This document shows, one piece after another, positions 6,666 to 14,055 of a stretch of DNA of 15,420 bases. Position 1 is the first letter of the stretch, and the number at the start of each line of letters is the position of its first letter. Made by a program: the position numbers and the translations under genes. The DNA comes from Desulfobulbaceae bacterium (GTDB taxonomy: Bacteria; Desulfobacterota; Desulfobulbia; Desulfobulbales; SURF-16): the NCBI GenBank assembly GCA_024763495.1, contig JANTFJ010000014.1, forward strand, positions 1-15,420, written 5' to 3'. The notes below the pieces were generated by a model. The model was given only the letters and a program-made list of their open reading frames with translations, was not told the origin of the DNA and made no database searches.

Positions 6666-6810
6666 TGCCTGGCGATATAAAGATATTGCCTTATTAAGGT
6701 TTCCTGCGGCCTTGTACTGATTGGCTTGTTCAAAAAAAAAATTGAACCGTCTCGGGAGTAAGTTTTTTCCCGGCTTTTTTATTTTTTCTTTTGAGTTTTC
6801 TCAGGTTCAT
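6663..6810 (-). pseudogene. Displaced N-terminus of the TPR-sulfotransferase (frameshifted)
   Basis: An ATG at 6810-6808 opens a frame reading MNLRKLKRKNKKAGKK, then LTPETVQFFF, and stops at TGA immediately after a run of ten T (plus-strand A, 6732-6741). If the run had nine, the frame would continue without a break as EQANQYKAAGNLNKAISLYRQALKHDP into the TPR domain, giving 537 residues in all. The downstream frame has no ATG or GTG between its own upstream stop and the TTG at 6665. This is a mutation, a sequencing error, a phase-variable site, or a transcriptional slippage site. Confidence 0.7.
6732..6741 (-). repeat. T10 homopolymer at the frameshift point
   Basis: Ten consecutive A on the plus strand (ten T in the coding strand), flanked by C and TTGAAC. 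It sits exactly where the two halves of the sulfotransferase reading frame meet. Confidence 0.85.
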
Positions 6811-6844
6811 AGTTATTTTTGAGTGAGCCCTTAGATTCGCTCAT

Positions 6845-6869
6845 TCGGAGTCTCGTTCCTCGCTTACCT
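6845..6869. repeat. Family A repeat fragment, inverted
   Basis: TCGGAGTCTCGTTCCTCGCT onward matches the reverse complement of 84-108 (the loop of the first element) at 24 of 25 bases. The 27-base arms are absent, so this is a partial copy. It lies between the SLOG-like gene and the sulfotransferase. The rest of 6811-6974 holds nothing else I can assign. Confidence 0.7.
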
Positions 6870-6974
6870 GGGTCTGCGCCGCATACTGGTGCTATTAGCA
6901 GGGGGGTGGAACAGGCACATGGTGGTGCCCCTGAATTGCTTACAGTATTTGGATTGTCGCCGTCCGGGTGTACT

Positions 6975-7544
6975 CTATTGAGCGCTATCTTCTATTTTGC
7001 CAAAGGAATCGATGAAAAGCTGTTCAATAGCCTTTCTGCCTTCATCGTTGAGGTTCCTGGTTCCGGAGCCGGCAAAAGTCTCATAGCTGATAAGTGGAGA
7101 GTCTTCCTGCCAGGCATTGTCTTTCCAGGTGAACCACTGTTTTTTCCCCTGATCATAGACGCTGACCGGTCGGTTAAAGAGCTTTGCCAGTTCCACAGCC
7201 CAGCCGGTTCCGCCTTTGACGGTCTGGTCGTCAAGAATAAAACCAACGGCAAAAATCTGATAACCACTGTTTACCATATGAAAAATTGACTGGAGAACTT
7301 TACGGATTCTTTTTTTCTGGTAATAGGTACGTTTCATCATTTTTGAGGCAAGTTCCATACTGATATCGCCTCGTTGCAGGTCTTTGTCCGACAGCAGGAT
7401 AACATTTACATCACGCTCAGGCGTATGGCCTTCATAAGAGAAATTAACTTCAGTCATGCCCCATTTTTCCGCCATTTCACCAAAAGTGGCCTCTGCTCCT
7501 TTCATTCCGCCACTGTAAACCGTGCATTTTGCCTTATCTACCAT
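6975..7544 (-). CDS. SLOG/LOG-like Rossmann-fold protein of unknown function
   Basis: The 189-residue soluble protein has no signal peptide or membrane segment. Its features recall the SLOG (DprA/LOG-related) superfamily: YSGGMKGAE (10-18) after the first strand, a hydrophobic strand IFAVGFILDD (97-106), then a glycine-rich GGTGWAVELA (111-120) followed by PVSVYDQGKKQWFTW (126-140). A terminal FAGSGTR (157-163) is also conserved-looking. Members of this superfamily bind nucleotides or nucleotide-derived ligands; the ligand here is unknown. The start is supported by AGGGG about 8 bases upstream. It appears monocistronic, with the sulfotransferase beginning 165 bases downstream beyond a repeat fragment. 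The Rossmann call is moderate; no specific function is claimed. Confidence 0.65.
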   Translation of the reverse strand: MVDKAKCTVYSGGMKGAEATFGEMAEKWGMTEVNFSYEGHTPERDVNVILLSDKDLQRGDISMELASKMMKRTYYQKKRIRKVLQSIFHMVNSGYQIFAVGFILDDQTVKGGTGWAVELAKLFNRPVSVYDQGKKQWFTWKDNAWQEDSPLISYETFAGSGTRNLNDEGRKAIEQLFIDSFGKIEDSAQ

Positions 7545-7555
7545 AACATCCCCTG

Positions 7556-7570
7556 TCCGGCTCAGCCGGA
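7556..7570. promoter_or_regulatory. Perfect 7-bp palindrome in the leader of the SLOG-like gene
   Basis: TCCGGCT (7556-7562), one central base, AGCCGGA (7564-7570). It lies just upstream of the ribosome binding site and about where transcription would begin if the promoter at 7579-7608 is used, so it could be an operator or a small hairpin. Confidence 0.35.
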
Positions 7571-7578
7571 AATTGAAA

Positions 7579-7608
7579 ATTAAATGTAATTATTTGTCTG
7601 AATCGCAA
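7579..7608 (-). promoter_or_regulatory. Possible sigma-70 promoter of the SLOG-like gene
   Basis: On the minus strand TTGCGA (7608-7603) and TTTAAT (7584-7579) are 18 bases apart, matching the -35/-10 consensus at 4 of 6 and 5 of 6 positions. The implied leader is about 28 bases. Confidence 0.35.
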
Positions 7609-7635
7609 CATGAAAATTTACCAGACTTATAAATA

Positions 7636-7677
7636 AAAGGCCACCTAAAATCCTTATATGGATTCTGGTGGCTTTTT
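7636..7677. terminator. Bidirectional hairpin terminator
   Basis: GCCACC (7640-7645) pairs with GGTGGC (7667-7672); inside them AATCC pairs with GGATT around a TTATAT-type loop. Five T follow on the plus strand, and four T then ATTT follow on the minus strand. It would insulate the SLOG-like gene from readthrough of the upstream cytochrome operon. Confidence 0.6.
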
Positions 7678-7729
7678 ATCAGTAAATTAACTATTTAGCT
7701 GTACTTCATCCGGAGTCGAAGTTTATGCC

Positions 7730-7830
7730 CTGTTTTCAAGGGTGCTTACCTGCGCACGATCAGGCTGTCTTACATAGCACAAGTATACTGCGCCGGTCTG
7801 ATCGAACATAGCTGAAGCACATTTGAACAG
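7730..7830. repeat. Family B repeat, copy 2
   Basis: It aligns with the reverse complement of 3796-3897. It is itself a long imperfect hairpin: CTGTTTTCAA/TTGAACAG at the ends, GTGCTT/AAGCAC, and CGATCAGG against TCTGATCG further in. Non-coding. It fills most of the space between the terminator at 7636-7677 and the hairpin at 7860-7880. Confidence 0.65.
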
Positions 7831-7859
7831 TTCAGACAACCTCCCGGTACTCTTTTAAA

Positions 7860-7880
7860 TTACCCCTTTGGGAGGGGTAA
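7860..7880 (-). terminator. Hairpin directly after the cytochrome operon
   Basis: TTACCCCT (7860-7867) and AGGGGTAA (7873-7880) form an 8-bp stem with a 5-base loop, 27 bases past the last stop codon. The following minus-strand sequence (TTTAAAAGAG) is only weakly T-rich, so it may protect the mRNA 3' end or terminate inefficiently. Confidence 0.5.
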
Positions 7881-7907
7881 ATAACACAAAATTAATTTTA
7901 AGAGGCA

Positions 7908-8135
7908 CTAAATAACCGGGCCAAACAGCCAGTTCACCCAGAACCTTGCCCAGCTGATTGGATTTCCGGCTTTGCAGATATCTGCTAAAACAGCCATTGT
8001 GCCCCATACGCTGAACATCCCGGCTCCAGCCAGAACAAAGTAAAGGGCCAGATATTTTACTCGTACTGCGATCCCTCCCATAAAGGGACTATCATTCATT
8101 AATTTATCAGGTGGAAGTTTAACATGTCCTGCCAT
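7908..8135 (-). CDS. Small single-pass membrane protein of the cytochrome b/c operon
   Basis: A 75-residue protein with a hydrophilic N-terminal segment (1-26) and one clear membrane helix (about 27-51, YLALYFVLAGAGMFSVWGTMAVL). A Trp-rich, hydrophobic tail (WARFWVNWLFGPVI) probably lies on or in the membrane. It has no heme motif and no known family that I recognise. A good GAGGAG lies upstream. It is the last gene of the operon, 93 bases after the b-type cytochrome, which suggests an accessory or assembly subunit of that complex, as small membrane subunits often accompany quinol-oxidising b/c complexes. That role is inference. Confidence 0.75.
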   Translation of the reverse strand: MAGHVKLPPDKLMNDSPFMGGIAVRVKYLALYFVLAGAGMFSVWGTMAVLADICKAGNPISWARFWVNWLFGPVI

Positions 8136-8228
8136 ATCTATATCTCCTCGGTTTAAAACATTTTGTAACTATTTTAGTTTTTGATCAGGCCGACAGCCGA
8201 TGACTCGTCGGCCTGACTCAGACAATAA

Positions 8229-8849
8229 TCAATGATGCTCTTCCCAGCCGGTAAACATAGCAATGAAATGAGCAGTTGCGGTGTGTCCTAAAGTAGCCAG
8301 GTAGGCGTGAACACACATAAAAATCGCAAAAAAGTAAAACAGGAAAACGTGAATTGTATCAACAATCTTCAGTCCGCCCATTTTTGCAATCAGGTCACTG
8401 TAATCGATTATATCCAAGAGGCAGAGACCGGTAATCAGTTGCAGGGGAACCATAACAAACATAAGCATGATATAGGCTTTCTGCTGCATGGCGTTAAATT
8501 TGTTTTCAGCAGTCATATGATGGGGATTTTCGTCGCCAATGAAAATTCCATAACCGTAATAACGGGCCTGGCGAATCATCCGAGGGATGAATGTAGCAAG
8601 ATCAGGATAGTAGATTCTGATCTTACCGGAACCAAAATAGTATAGAAACCAGAGAAAATAGTCGAAGACAACTATAATACCAACCCAGTTATGGATGGTT
8701 ACCGCCGAGTCAAAAGACAGATAGCCCAGGCTTTCAGCAAAGCGGATCTGAAATCCGGTAAGTACCAGCAGAACAAATCCTGCGGCATTTACCCAGTGCC
8801 AGATTCTGACTGGCAGAGGATGTACATATTCCATATTTTCGTGAGACAT
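8229..8849 (-). CDS. Di-heme b-type cytochrome, membrane subunit (CbcB-like; cytochrome b561/Ni-Fe hydrogenase b-type family)
   Basis: The 206-residue protein has four predicted membrane helices (about 18-36, 52-73, 124-145, 163-187). Histidines are placed for two b hemes: His18 (VRIWHWVN), His53 (TIHNWVG), and His167 and His181 in the last helix (DTIHVFLF, CVHAYLA). HPLPVRIWHW at the start is a hallmark of the prokaryotic cytochrome b561 domain. A perfect AAGGAGGTGA ribosome binding site supports the start. It follows the heptaheme cytochrome by 16 bases, so the two are surely co-transcribed and probably one complex. It would oxidise menaquinol in the inner membrane and pass electrons to the c-type partner. 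The family is certain; direction of electron flow and orthology to Geobacter CbcB are inferred. Confidence 0.88.
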   Translation of the reverse strand: MSHENMEYVHPLPVRIWHWVNAAGFVLLVLTGFQIRFAESLGYLSFDSAVTIHNWVGIIVVFDYFLWFLYYFGSGKIRIYYPDLATFIPRMIRQARYYGYGIFIGDENPHHMTAENKFNAMQQKAYIMLMFVMVPLQLITGLCLLDIIDYSDLIAKMGGLKIVDTIHVFLFYFFAIFMCVHAYLATLGHTATAHFIAMFTGWEEHH

Positions 8850-8865
8850 TCTTTCACCTCCTTAA

Positions 8866-9963
8866 TCAGTGAGATTGCTCTGCTTTTCTTTTCTCGCGCA
8901 ATGGCTTGGTAAATTTTTTGGCGCCGGAATGCAGGATAATGACACCAAATCCGCCGATAATAAGCAGGGCACCAATAATATCAAGCAGGGTCACTCTGGT
9001 CGCGCTCAGAGCATAAAAATCTTCAACATAATAGTTGCTGGCCGCTTTTCCGTCAACAGGGGCAAACTCTACCTCACCATCATCTGATGTAAGTTCCAGC
9101 CTGCCATTGGCAAAGATGGCGGAATCGCCGGAATGACAGATTTCACAATCATTAATTGCCCCTTTCGCAACAATTTGATGGGACATCGGGCCGTCATCAG
9201 AGTTTAGTTCGGCTCGAATATCTGTGGTGAAATTACGTTCGCGCAGCTTTTCGCCAAAATCCTGGAACTCGGCAGTGCTGATCACTCCATCACCGTCAGT
9301 GTCAAAATTGGCCATGAAGCTGCCTGATATCTGGAGGCCGTTCATGATTTCATTACCGCTCAAATATCTGTTTTCTGTAACATCATAGAGGCGGAACTGG
9401 ACATGACTGCTGTCTTGCGGTGCGTGACAGACAGTACATTGCACTGTACGGAAATGTACCTCTTTCTGGGGCAGCCAGTCATGAGATTCACTGGCATTAT
9501 GACATTTAGAACAGAACTCTTCCTGCAGCATGGCCACACTCAGTCGACCGGCAACCTGTACCGGTGCATGATAGTTGTGGCAGTCATAGCAGGAAACATC
9601 TGCTTCGGCATGGACGCTGCCTGCCCAGGCAGGAACCGTCTCATCATGACATTCAGCGCAGTCAGGATTGGGCAGATCAACCGAATGGGGCACATCACTG
9701 TCCCAATCAAGTTCCTCAATGGCGGTATGACAGCCAACACAGGATTCTTCATCAAAATTATGCACTGAGGCATTAAATTGTTCGATATCCACAAACAGAC
9801 TTGCTGAGTGTCCGGCTGACGCGTCACGTTCCAGGGAATCGTCACTGTGACATTCCATGCAGGAATCATTATTGACTGCTGCCACCGGACCCGGTAATGC
9901 AAAGGATAGGAACATGGCCGATAGACCATAGACCAAAAGACTTTTTTTCTTCATACTCATCAC
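8866..9963 (-). CDS. Heptaheme membrane-anchored c-type cytochrome with an EF-hand (CbcA-like)
   Basis: Seven CXXCH motifs are visible: residues 35-39, 75-79, 102-106, 125-129, 151-155, 176-180 and 273-277. The longest frame starts with GTG (MMSMKK), but GGAG sits 8 bases before the internal ATG at 9954, so the true start is probably 9954. A signal peptide ends near PVAA (residue 29). Between hemes six and seven lies a canonical EF-hand loop, DTDGDGVISTAE (221-232). A C-terminal helix (about 325-344, LLDIIGALLIIGGFGVIIL) anchors the protein, with a basic cytoplasmic tail. Seven hemes, a C-terminal anchor and an adjacent b-type cytochrome match the Geobacter CbcA/CbcB quinol oxidase, a low-potential menaquinol dehydrogenase. 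The heme count and topology are seen; the Cbc assignment is likely but rests on memory of the family. Confidence 0.88.
   Translation of the reverse strand: MMSMKKKSLLVYGLSAMFLSFALPGPVAAVNNDSCMECHSDDSLERDASAGHSASLFVDIEQFNASVHNFDEESCVGCHTAIEELDWDSDVPHSVDLPNPDCAECHDETVPAWAGSVHAEADVSCYDCHNYHAPVQVAGRLSVAMLQEEFCSKCHNASESHDWLPQKEVHFRTVQCTVCHAPQDSSHVQFRLYDVTENRYLSGNEIMNGLQISGSFMANFDTDGDGVISTAEFQDFGEKLRERNFTTDIRAELNSDDGPMSHQIVAKGAINDCEICHSGDSAIFANGRLELTSDDGEVEFAPVDGKAASNYYVEDFYALSATRVTLLDIIGALLIIGGFGVIILHSGAKKFTKPLREKRKAEQSH
9268..9303 (-). other. EF-hand calcium-binding loop within the heptaheme cytochrome
   Basis: DTDGDGVISTAE carries Asp at positions 1, 3 and 5, Gly at 6, Ile at 8 and Glu at 12, which is the full canonical EF-hand loop. 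AEFQDFGEKL after it would form the second helix. Calcium binding is expected; its effect on electron transfer is unknown. Confidence 0.8.
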
Positions 9964-10557
9964 TCCATTACGGCATCTGATTATTCATGAAGCCAGGTGA
10001 AATGCTCCATATTTTTTTCCACAGTCCGAAAGCTACTTAACATTATTCCAATAAATATTAATAATTAGTAATTGCTCACAGAACACCTGATCGTAAAAAT
10101 CTCCGGCACTCTGCAACCAGTTACAATTACGGTGGTTAGCGCAATTAAGGCGCTTAACCGGTGAGTAGTTACAATGATTAATAATGTTCCGGTACCTGTT
10201 TCAAACACCTTTCCCCTAAGTTAAACCACTCTGTCTTGGCAATTTCTCTCTTTTCCCTCCCCTTTTTTCTGAAAAATTAGTTGAGGTAATCTCTAAAAAC
10301 TATACTAAACCGTTAAGAACGGCCATTAAATATGGTTAGTCATGGTAGAAATAAAACATAATATTTACTGTAATTTCAAGATATTACCACAACATCTGTC
10401 AAGGCGTCCCCGCAGTAAATCAAGCAGGATGTCGTCCTTATTATGAAGAGCCATTCATTTTTAACACATTTTACATAACACAAAATCAAGCTAGAGCAAA
10501 TATCTTAATGCAGATAAAGGAAAAATAATTTCAGAAAAAAGTAAAATCTGCCGGATT
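9964..10557. other. Intergenic region upstream of the cytochrome b/c operon
   Basis: AT-rich, with no open frame that looks genuine. It must carry the operon promoter on the minus strand, but I see no convincing sigma-54 or sigma-70 match. It holds the family C repeat at 10119-10174 and minor dyads such as CCGTT-AAG-AACGG near 10310. The end near 10558 borders the stop of the coiled-coil ATPase. Confidence 0.6.
10119..10174. repeat. Family C repeat, copy 2
   Basis: An imperfect palindrome: GGTTAGCGC (10134-10142) faces GCGCTTAACC (10150-10159), with GTTAC-rich ends on both sides. It aligns block by block with 3651-3699. It lies about 160 bases upstream of the heptaheme cytochrome, so both copies sit upstream of respiratory operons. 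Confidence 0.6.
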
Positions 10558-10558
10558 T
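10539..10558 (-). terminator. Weak possible terminator after the coiled-coil ATPase
   Basis: On the minus strand AAATC-CGGCA-GATTT (10558-10544) is followed by TAC and six T. The stem is only 5 bp and mostly A-T, and it begins at the stop codon, so this is tentative. Confidence 0.3.
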
Positions 10559-13500
10559 CAGCGGTCAAGATTATAAATTTTGACGATATCAGTCAAGGAT
10601 ACATCAGTGGCCGCCTCAAGAATCTGTTTGTGGTGGGTAAAGAGAATAACCTGAATTTTTTCGGCGAGCCCGGCCAGGGCTCGCAGGGTGGCCGCGCCTC
10701 GAGCATCGTCAAAATTAACCAGGATATCATCAACAATAAAGGGCGGCAGGGGAGCTGATTCATGTTGATGTTCCAGGGAGGCCAGGCGCAGGGAGAGGTA
10801 GAGCTGATCCCTGGTGCCGGAACTCATGGCCCCTACATCCATCCATCTCCCCTCCCGTATTCCCCCTAAGGCCGGTTGGCCACGATCATCCTCATCAACC
10901 TCCAGGGCCGTGAAACTCTCCAGGGTCAAACTGCGAAAATAGCCGGAAGCAATCTTTACCACCGGATCCTGATTTGCCCGGCGAAAACGATCTATCTCCC
11001 GGCGTAAAACAGCGCCGGAAGTCTTGAGCAGTACATAACTGCGGGCCAGGCGATTTATCCGGGCCAGGATTTCAGCGGCCTCAGCAGCCAGGTCAGCGGC
11101 CCGGCTGCTGCCGTCCATCCGGCTTAATTCCTTTTTCTTTTCCCCGATATTTTCGGAAAGGCTCCGCAGTTCAACATCAAGAGAATCAATTTCCCGGCCC
11201 AGCCGGGAAATAATCCCCGGCAATTCATCCGCGTCCTGCTCCCTGGCCTGAGTGCTCAGTTTTCCCAGGTCAATCCCTGGAGAGCTTTGGGTCAGCAGTT
11301 TTTCTGTTTTGGTCAATTCATCCTGTAAGTCATGAAACTGCCGGGAACGCTGTTCCGCCTCATCAAGTTCACTGTCCCGGTTGCAGTGGGCCTGTCTGCG
11401 TAAATCTGCCATCCCGGCTTCCAGGGTAGACAGCGCCTCCCGGGTCTGTTCTTCTTTTTTTATCGCCTTTTTTATCTTTTTTCTGTTTTTGATAAATGAA
11501 TTCTGCTGTTCTCTGGCCAGATTCAACCGGGCATGCAGTTTTATTATTTTTTGTTTCAGCTCTTTTCCGCTTAAGTCCGGTGCGGTTGCTGCAACCACTG
11601 AATCGGCTGTTTCTTCGAGTTGCGCCGCGTCCCGGTCAATACCGGTAATACGTTTCCGCAGGTCGTCAGCTTCTTTTATTGCGGCAAAACATTCAACCAG
11701 GTCAGCAAGAAAATCATTTGCCTCAAGCGGTGAAATATCTCCAGACCAGTGATCGACACTCCATATTTCCAACCAGCTTTGCCGCCATTCATCGAGCTCT
11801 TTTTTGATATGGCGCTGTTTATTTTCTTCTGCCGCAATCTCTATCTGTAAATCCCGTTGCCGCTGTTCGGCCTGTTCCTGTTTCCTGTTCTGCTCATTAA
11901 TATCTTCGATAACCGTTTCACAATATGAAATTACCAGGCCAAGCCCGTTGCCGTTAAATTCCTGTTTAATGCCGGCATGGGCCAATTTCTGCAGAAGGGA
12001 AGAGCGCAGGGCCTGGCGCTTTTCGCTGATATTTTCTATTTCCGCGGCCAGTTGTTCAAGCTCTGCGGCTCCTGGTTTGATTTTTTCCGCTTCGTGCAGC
12101 CAGGCCAGCATTTCTTCGGGCGGCAGCGGTTTAATCCGGCATTTCCGCCAGGCTGCCTGCCAGCGCAGCTCAAGTTCACTTAGCTCTGTCTGTCGTTTCC
12201 GCTGCTGCCTGGTTAATTCAGCCAGCTTATCCCGGCAGTTCCGCTCTTCAGCTTGAAGCGCGGCAAATTTCTGTACCCGGTCAGCCTCACGGCGCAGACG
12301 ATCAGCCAGAGAATCACTCTTTTTTACATTTTTTTCATAGGTGTCAGCCATTGACAGCACATCATAAGCGCGGCTCGACTCGTTATCATCTTTTCCTTCC
12401 AGCCACCGGGCCCGGATTAATTTCCAGTCTCGATTCCTGAGCCGGCGGCTCGCGTTCAGGTCTTCTTCACTTGGCACCTCACCGGCATTGCGCGATTTAT
12501 TGATTTCATAGATGGTCCTGGCGGATTTTTCCTGAATTTTTTCCTCTTTCTGCTCAATTTCCCTCAGTAAATTTTCCAGTTCCTGGAAATTTCGACCAAA
12601 ACGACTTACTGTGGGGGCCAGGGGCAGGGGCAGTGCGGCCAGGCTGAAAATATCACCATCCCACAGGGGCAGACTCTGCTGTTTTTTATCATATCTCTGC
12701 CGCAGGCTAGCTTTTTCAGCCTTTTTCGCGGCCAGCAATTTGTCAATATCTCCGGCTTTCCTGGCTGATTTAACAGTCTGGAGCAGCGAATCAATCTCTC
12801 TGCTGCCGGCCGGCTTAACGGTTTTACCTATTTTTTTTAATTCCTGTTGCATGGCCTCAAACCGGGCCACGCTGTCTTTAAGCTGTTGCTTTAAGGTTTC
12901 ACGCGCTGCTGCCATGGCCTGAATCCTGGTTCTCCTGCCCAGCAGAGGCCTTAATATTTCTACCTGCTCAAGGGCAAGATCGGGCGGCATCTGTTTCAGC
13001 AGCTCTCCGGCCCGGCGGCGATGGTTGATCCGCATTCCGTCAAGCCGGGGGCGGTCGCTCATGGCCTTGCTGTAGCCGCCTAAATCCTGATGCAGCTGGT
13101 CAATAAGCTCAGCCTGGGCAAGTAAATCAGTGGAAAAAGAAAGATCGTTTTCCCGGCCCCGCAGTTCCGCCAGCCGGGCTTGGGCCTGTTTATGCTGCTG
13201 CCGGGCCGCAGGCAGCTTTGTCTCAAGCTCTCTTTTTGAGTTGCTGAAATCAGCGCTTAAAGAGATAACCGGGCCAAACTCCTTGATTTTTTGTTGCAGA
13301 TCATGACGCAGTGCCAGGTGGGGCAGGGCCTGAAACAGACGTTCCAGGTAGCGCCGCTCTTTGTCTCGATCGGCCCGCCGGGTCTCCAGCAGGCCCAGCT
13401 TTTCTTCATTTTGGCGTAATTCATTCTGCAGTTCCCGCCATTTGCGGCCTGGCAGAGCCACGGCCCGTATTTCTTTCTGCAGGGCCTGGTAACGGCTTAC

Positions 13501-14055
13501 CAGTTTATTAATTTCCTGCACCGAGCCTCTGGGCTTAAATAAGGAATCAGCCTCTCCATCCAGTGAATCAAGCACTTTTTTTAAGGAGATGATCCCGGAA
13601 CCGGCAGAAAAAAGAGCCTGACCCGCCTCGCCCCTGCGGGCCAGAATTTCCCGGCCGCCGGCAACCAGATCATCATGGTTAATGCCATAGAGGGCGGCAA
13701 ACATCTGTTGGTCAACCCCATGGAGAAAGGGACGCAGAACATTGGCAGGCAGGGGATTTCCGTCCTTGTCCAGCAGGTCGTTTTTTCGTCTCTTGCGTCG
13801 AAAAAAGGTAATCTCCCTGCCGTGTTCCTCCTGGAGAATGCCGCCTACGACAAGTTCTTTGTTGGCATGAATAAAATTATCGCCGGTACGTTCGGGAAAG
13901 CCGTAGAGCAGGGCATTCAAGGCCCGGAGAGAACTGCTTTTCCCAGCCTCGTTGGGCCCGTAAATAATATGCAGACCCGGCTTTTGACAGTTGAAATCCA
14001 GAATTCGGTTGCTGAAAGGGCCAAAAGCCTGGAGATATAATTTTTTGATTATCAT
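10558..14055 (-). CDS. YhaN-type SMC-like coiled-coil ATPase (Rad50/SbcC-related)
   Basis: The 1165-residue protein has the N-terminal P-loop GPNEAGKS (33-40) in the YhaN/AAA_27 style. A very long central coiled coil, rich in Glu, Gln, Lys and Arg, spans roughly 180-1000. The C-terminal ABC half has signature MSSGTR (1077-1082), Walker B FIVDDIL (1106-1112), D-loop region VNFDD and the switch histidines FTHH (1139-1142). No CXXC is present, so it lacks the Rad50 zinc hook, as expected of YhaN. Its start codon overlaps the upstream nuclease stop by four bases (ATGA), so the two are translationally coupled and probably form a DNA end-processing complex. All catalytic motifs look intact. In Bacillus the pair is YhaO/YhaN; the precise substrate is not established. 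Confidence 0.9.
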   Translation of the reverse strand: MIIKKLYLQAFGPFSNRILDFNCQKPGLHIIYGPNEAGKSSSLRALNALLYGFPERTGDNFIHANKELVVGGILQEEHGREITFFRRKRRKNDLLDKDGNPLPANVLRPFLHGVDQQMFAALYGINHDDLVAGGREILARRGEAGQALFSAGSGIISLKKVLDSLDGEADSLFKPRGSVQEINKLVSRYQALQKEIRAVALPGRKWRELQNELRQNEEKLGLLETRRADRDKERRYLERLFQALPHLALRHDLQQKIKEFGPVISLSADFSNSKRELETKLPAARQQHKQAQARLAELRGRENDLSFSTDLLAQAELIDQLHQDLGGYSKAMSDRPRLDGMRINHRRRAGELLKQMPPDLALEQVEILRPLLGRRTRIQAMAAARETLKQQLKDSVARFEAMQQELKKIGKTVKPAGSREIDSLLQTVKSARKAGDIDKLLAAKKAEKASLRQRYDKKQQSLPLWDGDIFSLAALPLPLAPTVSRFGRNFQELENLLREIEQKEEKIQEKSARTIYEINKSRNAGEVPSEEDLNASRRLRNRDWKLIRARWLEGKDDNESSRAYDVLSMADTYEKNVKKSDSLADRLRREADRVQKFAALQAEERNCRDKLAELTRQQRKRQTELSELELRWQAAWRKCRIKPLPPEEMLAWLHEAEKIKPGAAELEQLAAEIENISEKRQALRSSLLQKLAHAGIKQEFNGNGLGLVISYCETVIEDINEQNRKQEQAEQRQRDLQIEIAAEENKQRHIKKELDEWRQSWLEIWSVDHWSGDISPLEANDFLADLVECFAAIKEADDLRKRITGIDRDAAQLEETADSVVAATAPDLSGKELKQKIIKLHARLNLAREQQNSFIKNRKKIKKAIKKEEQTREALSTLEAGMADLRRQAHCNRDSELDEAEQRSRQFHDLQDELTKTEKLLTQSSPGIDLGKLSTQAREQDADELPGIISRLGREIDSLDVELRSLSENIGEKKKELSRMDGSSRAADLAAEAAEILARINRLARSYVLLKTSGAVLRREIDRFRRANQDPVVKIASGYFRSLTLESFTALEVDEDDRGQPALGGIREGRWMDVGAMSSGTRDQLYLSLRLASLEHQHESAPLPPFIVDDILVNFDDARGAATLRALAGLAEKIQVILFTHHKQILEAATDVSLTDIVKIYNLDR

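Noticed and set aside
6819..7289. A 156-codon plus-strand open frame
   Set aside because: It runs through the family A fragment and then antisense to the SLOG-like gene, has no ribosome binding site and no recognisable protein features.
10074..10092. Sigma-54 promoter for the heptaheme operon
   Set aside because: GG and GC are at the right spacing on the minus strand, but the flanking bases (AGGTGT, GAGC) match the consensus poorly.
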